A DNA stretch of 64,000 nt from Janthinobacterium sp. UMAB-56 (GTDB lineage Bacteria > Pseudomonadota > Gammaproteobacteria > Burkholderiales > Burkholderiaceae_D), in the NCBI RefSeq assembly GCF_900095265.1, contig NZ_LT607653.1:501739-565738 (forward strand). The letters are read 5' to 3'. Of the stretch, positions 17,436 to 25,546 are shown in pieces. The number at the start of each line of letters is the position of its first letter. Within the stretch, counting starts at the first letter, position 1. The notes beneath the pieces were generated by a model that saw nothing but the letters and a program-made list of their open reading frames with translations, was not told where the DNA came from and did no database searches. The position numbers and the translations under genes were made by a program.

Positions 17436-18260
17436 ATGGACCGGGGCGCGTTGCCCCGGCATCCCTTGTCTGCTCCCGGATTTCGGTTCTGGTTTATTTG
17501 TTGGTGTGATTTGAAACTTCTGCTTACCTACCGCCTCGCGCGCATCGCCATTCACCTGGGCTGCGGCATGGCCAAGAGCGCCGTGCTCTTTCCCTGGCTG
17601 GACCTGGAGGGCCGTAACCGGCGCATCCGCCGCTGGTCGACGCAGCTGCTCGACATCTGTGGCGTGCACGTGGCGCTGCCGGCGGCCAGCGTGCCGGCAC
17701 TCGATCATGCGATGGTGGTGGCGAACCACGTTTCGTGGCTCGACATCTTCGTCATCAATGCCGTCCACCCCTGCCGTTTTGTCGCCAAGGCGGAAATCCG
17801 CGCCTGGCCGATCCTGGGCTGGCTGGCGGGACGCGCCGGCACCATCTTCATTTCGCGCGGCAGCAAGCGTGACTTGCGCCTGATTTTCCAGGGCCTGGTG
17901 GATAAATTGACGGCGGGCGAGCGCATTGCGTTCTTCCCCGAAGGCACGACCGCCGCGCAAGGACAGATCCTGCCGTTTCACGCGAATCTGTTCGAGGCGG
18001 CCATCGACGCGCAAGTGCCGGTGCAGCCGTTCGCGCTCGTGTATGTGGATGACAAGGGGGCTTTGCATCACGCCGTCGACTTTATCGGCGAGATGAGCTT
18101 TGCGCAAAGTATGGTGGCGATCTTGAGCGGTCCGCCGATCACGGCGCGGCTGACCTGTTTGGCGCCAGTGGCGACGCTGGACGCGCACCGGCGTGATCTG
18201 GCAGCGGCAACACAGGCGGCGGTGGCCGCTGTGCTGCCGCTGGAGCAGGCTAGTTCTTGA
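17436..18260 (+). CDS. 1-acyl-sn-glycerol-3-phosphate acyltransferase family protein (PlsC-like)
   Basis: Membrane-associated acyltransferase of up to 274 residues. The catalytic HX4D motif is NHVSWLD, the glycerophosphate-binding motif is FPEGTT, and GTIFISRGS provides the third block. A hydrophobic N-terminal segment (about residues 25-55) would anchor it in the inner membrane. It follows pyrC' by 12 bases. The start is doubtful: ATG 17436 has no ribosome site, and a TTG at 17511 just ahead of LKLLLTYRLARIA is an alternative. It ends convergently with, and overlaps by 11 bases, the permease gene on the other strand. Confidence 0.88.
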   Translation: MDRGALPRHPLSAPGFRFWFICWCDLKLLLTYRLARIAIHLGCGMAKSAVLFPWLDLEGRNRRIRRWSTQLLDICGVHVALPAASVPALDHAMVVANHVSWLDIFVINAVHPCRFVAKAEIRAWPILGWLAGRAGTIFISRGSKRDLRLIFQGLVDKLTAGERIAFFPEGTTAAQGQILPFHANLFEAAIDAQVPVQPFALVYVDDKGALHHAVDFIGEMSFAQSMVAILSGPPITARLTCLAPVATLDAHRRDLAAATQAAVAAVLPLEQASS

Positions 18261-19014
18261 CGTGCAGCCAGCGCGCGTGGGCGGCGCGGGCCAGATAGTC
18301 GAGGATGAAACCGAGTATGCCGATCAGCACGATGGCGGCCATCAGCTCTGAATACGCGAGGCGGTCGCGCGTGTCGAGGATGAAGTAGCCGAGGCCGGCC
18401 GACACGCCCAGCATTTCCGCCGGCACCAGCACGATCCAGATGATGCCGATGGCCAGGCGCACGCCCGTCAGGATATCAGCCGTGATGCCCGGCAAAATCA
18501 CCTTGAAGACGATCTCGCTGCGCGTGGCCGACAGGCTGCGCGCCAGCAGCAGCCAGTTCGGGTCGAGGCGCGCCACGCCGGCCGCCGTATTGAGCAGGAT
18601 CGGCCAGACGGCCGCAAACGCCAGCAGGAAATACACGGGCGCGTCACCCACACCCAGCACCATCACGGCAATCGGCATCCACGACAGCGGCGAAATCATG
18701 CGCAGCAGCTGGAACAGCGGCATGGCCGCGCCGGAAAAGCTTTTCGACATGGCCACCAGCACACCCAGCGGCACGCCGATGATGATGGCCAGCCCCAGTC
18801 CCACGGCCACCCTTTGCAGGCTCAATACCACGTGTAGCCAGATGTCAGGCCCGCCCAGCATTTCCTTGAAGGCCAGCGCCGTGGGCAGTGGCGCAAAGGC
18901 GGTGGCGATGGGCGTGGATTTCTCCAGCGCCGTCACGCCCATGGACCACAGCAGCAAGGCACAGGCCAGCCCCACCAGGGGCAGGCCGAACTTCGTCAAC
19001 AACTTGCTTGCCAT
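18250..19014 (-). CDS. ABC transporter permease (nitrate/sulfonate/taurine type)
   Basis: Inner-membrane permease of 254 residues with about six hydrophobic helices and the SsuC/TauC-type cytoplasmic loop: SLSATRSEIVFKVILPGITADILTGVRLAIG is the family EAA region (named by its first and last residues). It is the last gene of a minus-strand operon of AhpD-like protein, acyl-CoA-dehydrogenase-like protein, ATPase, binding protein and permease. The gap to the binding-protein gene is two bases. The substrate cannot be told from the permease; see the binding protein. Confidence 0.92.
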   Translation of the reverse strand: MASKLLTKFGLPLVGLACALLLWSMGVTALEKSTPIATAFAPLPTALAFKEMLGGPDIWLHVVLSLQRVAVGLGLAIIIGVPLGVLVAMSKSFSGAAMPLFQLLRMISPLSWMPIAVMVLGVGDAPVYFLLAFAAVWPILLNTAAGVARLDPNWLLLARSLSATRSEIVFKVILPGITADILTGVRLAIGIIWIVLVPAEMLGVSAGLGYFILDTRDRLAYSELMAAIVLIGILGFILDYLARAAHARWLHVKN

Positions 19015-19016
19015 CG

Positions 19017-20261
19017 TCAGACCGCCACGGTTTCGCTGCGCAGCAGGTTGGCCGGCAAGCCGAAGGCGGCCGGGCCTCCAACGGCCGTGATGGCCTTGCG
19101 CACGAAGCGGTCATCGACCAGGTCGCGCGCGGCGAACTTCGGATCGAGCTTGGCCAGGAAGCGCGTATCGCCTTCGACCTTGGTGCGGCCGATGGCGCGC
19201 ACCAGCTCTTCCGTGTACGAGGCAAACGGATAGGGCTGGAAGTCGATGCGGCGCTGCTGCCAGTTCTTGTGCACGATCAAGCCCTGCTTTTCGTAGCCGG
19301 CGTAATCGCTGGTGGCCAGCACCTTGGTCAGCACTTGCAGCGGATGCGGCGTGTAGCGGTGCTCGCCCACGTTCGACAGCAGCTTGGCCGTGTCGACCTG
19401 GTTCGAGCGCGTCCATAGCTGCGCCTTGACGATGGCGTTGGTGACTTTCTGCGCCCATTCGGGACGCGTATTGATGTCGCGCTCGGACAGGAAGGTGACG
19501 CAGCACGCATGGTTTTTCCACACGTCGCCGGAGAAACGCAGGATCTTGCCGATGCCGGCGTTTTCCGCCGCCGCATTGAACGGTTCGGCCACGATGTAGC
19601 CGGCGATGGACTTGCTGGCCAGGGCCGAGACCATTTCGGCCGGTGCCAGCACGATCAGGTTGACTTCATTCGGTTTGATGGCTGCATTGCGCGCGCGCGT
19701 GACCGGGGTCAGGCCATTCGAGGTCAGGATTTGCTGCAGCAGGATGTTGTGGATCGAGTACCAGAATGGAATCGCGACCGTGCGTCCACCCAGTTCGGAG
19801 ACCTTGTTGATCTCGTTGGCCACCGTCAGCGCGGAACCGTTGACATGGTTCCAGGCGACGACTTTCGCGGGGAACTTGGCGCCGTAGCGCACCCACAGCG
19901 TGGCCGGCGACAGCAGATGGATGACGTTGACCTGGCCGGCTACGAAGGCTTCGATGATCTGCGCCCAGCTGCGGAACAGGCGCGGCGTTTCCGCCTGCAA
20001 GCCTTCCGCTTCAAACAGCTTGCGGGCGTGGGCGACGAGCAGCGGGGTGGCGTCGGTAATCGGCAGGTAGCCGATTTTTACGGGCTGGTCATCGCCTTTC
20101 GGGCCCTGCTGTGCCATGGCGTCGCCGGCGAACAGCAGGGGCGAGGCGACGCTGGCCGTGGCCAGCGCCGACATGCGCAGGAAGTCGCGCCGCGTCAGGC
20201 CGCAGTCGCAATCGGACGAGGCGCAGATGTGCAGGGGTTTGTTTTGATCTTCGAATGTCAT
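19017..20261 (-). CDS. Tat-exported ABC transporter substrate-binding protein (CmpA/NrtA-like)
   Basis: Binding protein of 414 residues with a NMT1/nitrate-sulfonate-type fold (GYLPITDATPLLVA; PFNAAAENAGIGKIL). The export signal has a twin-arginine motif, LTRRDFLRMSALATASVA, followed by AMA as probable cleavage site, so it is likely folded before export. The region before the signal is unusual: four cysteines or near-cysteines in HICASSDCDCGL. The start at ATG 20261 is preceded by GGAA; an upstream open extension to 20408 reads through the ATPase gene and is rejected. Substrate unknown; nitrate, cyanate, sulfonates or pyrimidine-like compounds are all possible for this family. Confidence 0.9.
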   Translation of the reverse strand: MTFEDQNKPLHICASSDCDCGLTRRDFLRMSALATASVASPLLFAGDAMAQQGPKGDDQPVKIGYLPITDATPLLVAHARKLFEAEGLQAETPRLFRSWAQIIEAFVAGQVNVIHLLSPATLWVRYGAKFPAKVVAWNHVNGSALTVANEINKVSELGGRTVAIPFWYSIHNILLQQILTSNGLTPVTRARNAAIKPNEVNLIVLAPAEMVSALASKSIAGYIVAEPFNAAAENAGIGKILRFSGDVWKNHACCVTFLSERDINTRPEWAQKVTNAIVKAQLWTRSNQVDTAKLLSNVGEHRYTPHPLQVLTKVLATSDYAGYEKQGLIVHKNWQQRRIDFQPYPFASYTEELVRAIGRTKVEGDTRFLAKLDPKFAARDLVDDRFVRKAITAVGGPAAFGLPANLLRSETVAV

Positions 20262-20278
20262 GGGAAAGTTCCGGTCGA

Positions 20279-21085
20279 TTAATTGGGAGCAAAGGCGGGC
20301 GTTTGATCTTGCTTTTGCAGCGCCTGCAGGGCGTCGAGGATGTCCATCTTGAGGGCGATCACCTCGGCGCTGTGGCCAATGCGCGGCTGGGCGATGGCGA
20401 CGGGCCATTCGCGCACGATGTTGCCGGGCCTGCCTCCCATCAGCAAGATGCGGTCGGCCACCAGGATGGCTTCATCGATATCGTGGGTGACGAGCAGCAC
20501 GGCCGTGTGCCAGCGGTGCACCACGTCGACCAGCAGCGATTGCATCTCGGCGCGGGTGATGGCGTCGAGGGCGGAAAATGGTTCATCGGCGAACAGTAGT
20601 TCCGGTTCGCGCGCCAGCGCACGGGCCAGCGCCACGCGCTGCGCCATGCCGCCCGAGAGCGCGGACGGATACAGTTTTTCGCGCCCCTTCAGGCCCACCG
20701 CGTCGATGGCTTGCGCCACGCGCGCCTGGTGCGCCTCACGCGTGAGCTGCGGCTGGTGCTTGAAGTCGAGGCCGAAGCCGGCGTTGCCCGTGACGTTCAG
20801 CCAGGGGAGCAAACTGGCTTGCTGGAAGACGAGGGCGCTGCGCGGGTCCGGTTCGCGCATGGGTGCGTCGAGAAACTGGATATCGCCCGTCGATGGCGGC
20901 TGCAAGCCGGCCAGCACGCGCAGCAGGCTCGATTTGCCGCAGCCGCTGCCGCCCAGCAGGCAGACGATTTCGCGCTTGCGCACGCCCAGCGAGACGTGCT
21001 GGAACACAGGCGCCGTGCCCGGATAGGCGTAACTGAGATCGCGCGCCTGCAGTGCCCAGTCTTGCGCTTCCACCGCTGCGGTCAT
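20279..21085 (-). CDS. ABC transporter ATP-binding protein (nitrate/sulfonate type)
   Basis: ATPase of 268 residues that would power the adjacent importer. Walker A is LGGSGCGKSS, the signature is LSGGMAQRVALARAL, Walker B is LLFADEPFSALD, and the H-loop is VTHDIDEA. PWLNVTGNAGFGL is typical of the Ssu/Tau/Nrt subfamily Q-loop region. Its ATG overlaps the stop of the upstream flavoprotein gene (ATGA at 21082-21085), so the transporter and the enzyme are coupled at translation. The binding-protein gene follows after 17 bases. Confidence 0.95.
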   Translation of the reverse strand: MTAAVEAQDWALQARDLSYAYPGTAPVFQHVSLGVRKREIVCLLGGSGCGKSSLLRVLAGLQPPSTGDIQFLDAPMREPDPRSALVFQQASLLPWLNVTGNAGFGLDFKHQPQLTREAHQARVAQAIDAVGLKGREKLYPSALSGGMAQRVALARALAREPELLFADEPFSALDAITRAEMQSLLVDVVHRWHTAVLLVTHDIDEAILVADRILLMGGRPGNIVREWPVAIAQPRIGHSAEVIALKMDILDALQALQKQDQTPAFAPN

Positions 21086-22161
21086 GCCGGGGCTCCCGCT
21101 GCCGCCTGCTGGCTGTCGAACAGCTGCAAGGCCGATTGCAACTGCGTCAGGCTGGGGGTAACGATGGGGATGAACGACGATTCGCGCCAGCGGCGGGCAA
21201 AGCCCTGCTGTTCGGCGTTCAGGTAGGCGCGCCCGCCCATGGCTTGCAGTTCCAGCATCAGTGCCTGCTGCAGCACGTCGGCCAGCTGTATGCGCAGGCG
21301 GAACATGGCCGGCGCCTGTGTCTTGAAGCGGCCATCGTGCACGCCGGCCAGCAGGGTGGCAACAGCCGCCTCCAGCGTAGCTTGCAGCGCTTCGATGCGC
21401 GGCGTGAGCTGGTTGCGCGAGCCGGCGGAAATTTGCGCCGCCTGCGTCAGGCTGGCGCGCGCCAGGCCGATTGACAGGCCGCACTGCATGCCGAGGAATG
21501 ATGGGCGCACCTGCGGCAGCCAGGCCGGCGCGTTGTCGCTGATGATGTCGGCGGCGGGGATGTGTACCTGCGCCAGCTTGACGGAGGCCGTATTGCTGCC
21601 GCGCAGGGCGATCAGGTCCAGGTCGTCGCTGCGCTTGACGCCTGCCGTGCTGCTGTCAAAGGCGACGATGACGGGGGGCGCGCCGTCGTCCGGCGCCACG
21701 GCGGCGGCGGCGACAAAGCCCGCCTTGCGCAAGTTCGTCACCCAGGCCAGGCCGCCATCGATCAGCAAGCCGTCTTCCTGGCGCGCGCCCGTGATTTGCA
21801 GTTGCTCGATACCGGACAAGAATTTCATGGCGTTCGACAAACCGCTGGCGCCTGCCTGCGTGCCTGCCAGCAGGCCTGGCAGGCGGCGCTCGGCCAGCGC
21901 ACGGTTCTCGCTTTGCAGCAGGAATTCGATGAAGCAGCGCTGGCCCCAGAATACAAAAGCTGCCGTCACCGATTGCCCGGCCACGTTGGCGATGGCGTCG
22001 ATGGCGTCGCGCACGTCGCCGCCCGCGCCACCGTGTTCCTGCGGCACGCCGATGGCCAGCAGCTGGTCGCCAGCGAGGGCCGGCAAAACGGCTTCAGCCA
22101 GTGCTGACGATTGGTCGAGCTGGTCGGCGTGCATCTGCAGCCAGTGATTGAGGTGGCCCAT
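21082..22161 (-). CDS. acyl-CoA dehydrogenase-family flavoprotein
   Basis: Protein of 359 residues with the three-part acyl-CoA dehydrogenase fold: an N-terminal helical domain (LLAIGVPQEHGGAGGDVRD), a central beta domain (ASGLSNAMKFL, ITGARQEDGLLIDGGLAWVTN) and a C-terminal helical domain. The family also contains flavin-dependent monooxygenases and desulfurization-type enzymes such as SfnB and DszC. Coupling to a sulfonate/nitrate-type importer and to an AhpD-like protein suggests processing of an imported small molecule rather than fatty-acid oxidation. I do not see the classical catalytic glutamate motif clearly. Exact reaction unknown. Confidence 0.82.
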   Translation of the reverse strand: MGHLNHWLQMHADQLDQSSALAEAVLPALAGDQLLAIGVPQEHGGAGGDVRDAIDAIANVAGQSVTAAFVFWGQRCFIEFLLQSENRALAERRLPGLLAGTQAGASGLSNAMKFLSGIEQLQITGARQEDGLLIDGGLAWVTNLRKAGFVAAAAVAPDDGAPPVIVAFDSSTAGVKRSDDLDLIALRGSNTASVKLAQVHIPAADIISDNAPAWLPQVRPSFLGMQCGLSIGLARASLTQAAQISAGSRNQLTPRIEALQATLEAAVATLLAGVHDGRFKTQAPAMFRLRIQLADVLQQALMLELQAMGGRAYLNAEQQGFARRWRESSFIPIVTPSLTQLQSALQLFDSQQAAAGAPA

Positions 22162-22162
22162 G

Positions 22163-22717
22163 TCAGACGGCGCCAGGCAAGTAGGGCGTCAATTGCGCAT
22201 TGACGGGCGTGCCTGCCAGGCTGTTGGAGAAATTGCACAGGGTGGCCAGGCTGATGCCCAGCACCACTTCCAGCGCCTGCTGCTCGTTGTAACCGGCCGC
22301 CAGGAAGGCTTGATAGGCGGCGTCGCTGACGGCGCCGCGCGTGGCGATGACGGCCGTGGCGAAGGCGGCGACGGCATCGAGTTTGACGTCACCGGTCGCC
22401 TGGCCATGCTGCAGGGCGCGCACAATATCGGGCGTCTGGCCGGCTTTTTTCAGCGAAATGGCGCTATGGCCGGCGATGCAGAAATCGCAGCCGTGGATGC
22501 GCGCGGCGGTGATTTGCACCACTTCGCGCTCCATCAGGCTCAAGCTGGCACGTGCATTGATGCCGGAAACGGTCAGATAGGTTTCCAGGGCCAGTGGCGC
22601 GTTGGCCAGTACGCCGATCAGGTTGGGCAGGTAGCCATTGTTGGCGATAGCCTTTTCCACGAAGGGGCGGCTATCGGCCGGGGCGGTATCAAGAGTGTGC
22701 AGCGTCAGACGGGACAT
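22163..22717 (-). CDS. AhpD-like / carboxymuconolactone decarboxylase family protein
   Basis: Protein of 184 residues with the CMD/AhpD core: EREVVQITAARIHGCDFCIAGHS contains the catalytic CxxC (CDFC) and the downstream histidine of the AhpD proton relay. Members are peroxidases or general thiol-redox helpers. It is the first gene of the operon and ends one base before the flavoprotein gene. Its neighbour suggests it may handle peroxide made by the flavoprotein; this is inference. The promoter should lie in the 118-base gap after the AraC gene. Confidence 0.9.
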   Translation of the reverse strand: MSRLTLHTLDTAPADSRPFVEKAIANNGYLPNLIGVLANAPLALETYLTVSGINARASLSLMEREVVQITAARIHGCDFCIAGHSAISLKKAGQTPDIVRALQHGQATGDVKLDAVAAFATAVIATRGAVSDAAYQAFLAAGYNEQQALEVVLGISLATLCNFSNSLAGTPVNAQLTPYLPGAV

Positions 22718-22835
22718 GGGGTACCTTGCTAAGTTAGAAAGTCACCCGGCCATTATATCGGCCATGCCGTGCAGGCAACAGACGTCAGCGTCGTCCTTTT
22801 TTGCTCGTTCGTCTTTGATTGCGCTAACCTTGACC

Positions 22836-23756
22836 TCAGTTTGCCAGCTGGCGCTGGCGCTGGTCGCGCCGGTAGGCGCCTGGCTGTTCGCCCGTGACCC
22901 GCTTGAAGGCGCGCGTAAAGGCGGCGTGCGAGCGGTAGCCCACCAGTTCTGCAACGCGTTCGACGGAGATGCCATCGTGCAGGCGCCGCGCCGCGATCTT
23001 CATGCGCAGCAGGAGCAGGAACTGGGCCGGCGAATGGCCGCTGGCGCTGGCGAAATGCTTGCAGAAGCTGGCGCGCGACATGCAGGCGGCCTTGGCCATG
23101 TTCTCGATCGACCAGTCGTCGGCGGGGGCGTCGAGCATGCGTTCGAGCAGCGGCGAAAATGCGGGCTGGTGCAGCAGCGACAGCAGGCCGGCTGCCACTT
23201 GCTCACCCTGCGCCACATGGCGGATCAGGTAAAAGAACAGCAGTTCGACCAGGCGCGCGATGAGCGGCGACGGTTGCTCGGGATCGCCGCCCGCCTCGGC
23301 CAGAATCAGGTCGAACAGCGCGGCGGCGGCGCTGAAGGCGGGCGCGTCGCCGCGTATCAGCAGATAAGGCGGGAAGGAGTCAACGATCAGCGCCGAGAGG
23401 GCGCCGCGAAATTGAAAGAAGCCGCAGGCCAGCGCCGTCGCCGACGGCTCCACGGGCGATTGCAGCGGCAGCATGGCTTGCGCGCTGACCGCCTGCAGCG
23501 GGTCGCGGTGGGGACTGAGGAAGTGCGGCAGGTCGCGCAGCAGGAAAACGCCGTCGCGCGGGCCGAGCGCAATCGGCGCCGCCCCGTCGAGGTGCAAATA
23601 GCATTGGCCATCGAGCACCAGGTGAAAGCTGCCCAGTTCCCGGCCCGCCGTGGAAGCGCGCCAGCGGCCGCAGTACTGGCCCACATGCAGGACGGCGGTG
23701 TCGAGTTCCAGGCTGCCGAGCAGCCAGCGCGCCAGTCTGTCGGTATCAGGATGCAT
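22836..23756 (-). CDS. AraC family transcriptional regulator
   Basis: Regulator of 306 residues. The N-terminal half (about 1-190) is a cupin-type sensing domain (SFHLVLDGQCYLHLDG), and the C-terminal 100 residues hold two helix-turn-helix units (WSIENMAKAACMSRASFCKHF and VERVAELVGYRSHAAFTRAFKRVTGEQPGAYR, named by segment). It lies upstream of, and in the same direction as, the AhpD/flavoprotein/ABC operon, with a 118-base gap. The likely role is activation of that operon. The ligand is unknown. Confidence 0.92.
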   Translation of the reverse strand: MHPDTDRLARWLLGSLELDTAVLHVGQYCGRWRASTAGRELGSFHLVLDGQCYLHLDGAAPIALGPRDGVFLLRDLPHFLSPHRDPLQAVSAQAMLPLQSPVEPSATALACGFFQFRGALSALIVDSFPPYLLIRGDAPAFSAAAALFDLILAEAGGDPEQPSPLIARLVELLFFYLIRHVAQGEQVAAGLLSLLHQPAFSPLLERMLDAPADDWSIENMAKAACMSRASFCKHFASASGHSPAQFLLLLRMKIAARRLHDGISVERVAELVGYRSHAAFTRAFKRVTGEQPGAYRRDQRQRQLAN

Positions 23757-23849
23757 GGGATCGCAAAGGCAAAAGCTGCATCATACGGGCCTTGCGCGGC
23801 AAGGCAAACGACCGATTTCGACTAAGCATATGCGCGCCTTGCTTGCCAC

Positions 23850-24689
23850 TTAGCGCTTGCCACCGTGCTGCAGGAAGGCGGGACAATCGACTTGCAGCAG
23901 CGAGCGGTCTTCCAGGCATACAGCCGACAGTTTTCCGCCCCACACGCAGCCGCTATCGAGGCCGATCAGGTTGGGACGCAACTGCAGTCCCAGCGCCGAC
24001 CAGTGGCCGAAGACGATGGTGTCGCCCGCGCTGCGCCTGCCTGGCACGTCGAACCAGGGCAGCAGCCCGGAGCCCGGCGGCGCACTGCCGCTCTCCTTCA
24101 TCTTGAAGTCCATCACGCCGTCCGGCGTGCAAAAGCGCAGCCGCGTCATGGCGTTGACGATGCAGCGCAGCCGGTCGGCGCCCTGCAGGTCGTCGCGCCA
24201 GGCGGCCGGCTCGTTGCCGTACATGTTGCGCAGGAACGCCACCCAGCCGTCGCTGCTCAGCATGGCGGACACTTCCCCGCTCAGTGACAGGGCCTGGGCC
24301 GTGCTCCATTGCGGCAGCAAGCCCGCATGCACGAGCACATGGCCGTCGTGTTCCAGTGCCAGTGGCCGCTGGCGCAGCCAGGTGATCAACTCCTCGCGGT
24401 CGGGCGCGTCGAGGATCTCGGCCAGCGTATCGGACGCATGCTCGGGCCGGATGCCGTTGGCCACGGCCAGCAGGTGCAAGTCATGGTTGCCCAGGACGCT
24501 GTCGGCCAGGCCCTGCTGCGCCAGCGCACGCACGTGGCGCAGGGTGGCCAGCGAGGCCGGGCCGCGGTTGACCAAGTCGCCCGCGAACAGCAGGCGGTAT
24601 GGACCATCCGCTGCCGCCTGGATGCGTTCGATCAGTTCGATGGTTTGTGCATGGCAGCCTTGCAGATCGCCGATAAAGTAAGTTTTCAT
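23850..24689 (-). CDS. apaH: symmetrical bis(5'-nucleosyl)-tetraphosphatase
   Basis: Metallophosphoesterase of 279 residues that hydrolyses Ap4A to two ADP. The metal-binding motifs are FIGDLQGCH at the N-terminus, [10 protein letters not shown] and [10 protein letters not shown], in the ApaH arrangement. Later blocks such as [10 protein letters not shown] and FGHWSALG complete the active site. The gene stands alone between AraC and an AT-rich gap; the ksgA neighbour seen in enterobacteria is absent. Confidence 0.96.
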   Translation of the reverse strand: MKTYFIGDLQGCHAQTIELIERIQAAADGPYRLLFAGDLVNRGPASLATLRHVRALAQQGLADSVLGNHDLHLLAVANGIRPEHASDTLAEILDAPDREELITWLRQRPLALEHDGHVLVHAGLLPQWSTAQALSLSGEVSAMLSSDGWVAFLRNMYGNEPAAWRDDLQGADRLRCIVNAMTRLRFCTPDGVMDFKMKESGSAPPGSGLLPWFDVPGRRSAGDTIVFGHWSALGLQLRPNLIGLDSGCVWGGKLSAVCLEDRSLLQVDCPAFLQHGGKR

Positions 24690-25144
24690 ATGTGCCGGGT
24701 TAAAGTGAACTACGCGCAGGCATTATAAGCATGCCAGTCGTTTGAGGTTGGGCACATTGCCGGCCCGTGCCCGCTTGCATGCACAGGCAGCATGCGGGGA
24801 AATATCGGCTGCCGATTATGCCGCAGCGGGATTTAATCGGGCTGCATTTCCCGTCGACGTATATGGATCATAATCGGCCAGCGTGTTTATCGGAATCGAT
24901 AACCGCACCATGTCAGCTTTGCAAGCGGCGTGCGCGCGCATGCTGGAATGCCACTCACCCACGCGCATTCATTTTCCACGCGCGCTTTCGACATATTCCT
25001 CATTTAATCTTAATGTTGCGCAGATAAATATATCGATGGCGGTGATTCAAACGGCGATGGATTATGCAACGGTGCGCGGATGTTTATACAATGTAGTATA
25101 TTTCACGCTTATTTTAATATTTCCCAATGTAAAGGATGTACCGG
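24690..25144. promoter_or_regulatory. 455-base AT-rich region upstream of the H-NS gene
   Basis: No convincing gene. GC content falls steadily toward the H-NS start, and the last 150 bases contain runs such as AATATATCG, TTTATACAATG and TATATTTCACG that can serve as promoter hexamers and as H-NS binding DNA, which fits autoregulation. An open frame from 24883 runs into the H-NS gene in another frame, but its composition is not protein-like. The part just after apaH is GC-rich and should carry the apaH promoter on the minus strand. Confidence 0.4.
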
Positions 25145-25453
25145 ATGGATCTGTCAACGATGACGATGCTGGAATTGCGCAAGCTGGAAGATAATGTCAA
25201 GCAGGAATTGAACAGCCGCGAGCGCGAAGACTTGAACAAGGCGCGCGAACAGATCATGGCCATCGCACAGCAAGCGGGCATTCCGCTGAAACAGCTGATA
25301 CTCGATGGCTTGCATCCGCGCACGGGCAAAGTCGCGGTGCGTTACCGCCATCCTGATAATGCGACCGAGCAATGGACAGGTCGTGGCCGCCAGCCGCTGT
25401 GGGTCAAACAATGGGTGGAATCGGGCAAGTCGATCGATCTGCTGCGCGTATAA
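25145..25453 (+). CDS. H-NS family nucleoid protein
   Basis: Small DNA-binding protein of 102 residues. The N-terminal half is a charged coiled coil for oligomerization (TMLELRKLEDNVKQELNSRE region), and the C-terminal half holds the H-NS DNA-binding loop, YRHPDN...WTGRGRQPLWV. It binds AT-rich DNA in the minor groove and silences acquired genes. The start at ATG 25145 follows AAGGATG with good spacing; an in-frame ATG at 25136 overlaps that site. The upstream AT-rich region suggests autoregulation. Confidence 0.95.
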   Translation: MDLSTMTMLELRKLEDNVKQELNSREREDLNKAREQIMAIAQQAGIPLKQLILDGLHPRTGKVAVRYRHPDNATEQWTGRGRQPLWVKQWVESGKSIDLLRV

Positions 25454-25546
25454 TTCGGTATACTCTTGGCGCAGTAGCAAGCTGTCAGTTGCGCGTTGCA
25501 ACTCGCCAGGCACCTTATTGATACCCTTACTTATAGCGTCTACATT
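25454..25546 (+). promoter_or_regulatory. probable promoter of the phosphomannomutase gene
   Basis: Between the H-NS stop and the mutase start lies a TATACT hexamer at about 25460, preceded by TTCGG, a good minus-10 match. No strong minus-35 was found because the upstream bases belong to the end of the H-NS gene. Confidence 0.4.

Noticed and set aside
16422..18188. Open frame of about 590 codons on the minus strand
   Set aside because: Antisense to the PyrC' and PlsC-like genes; no recognisable protein features.
24883..25194. 103-codon frame upstream of the H-NS gene
   Set aside because: It overlaps the H-NS start in another frame, has no ribosome site and no protein-like composition.
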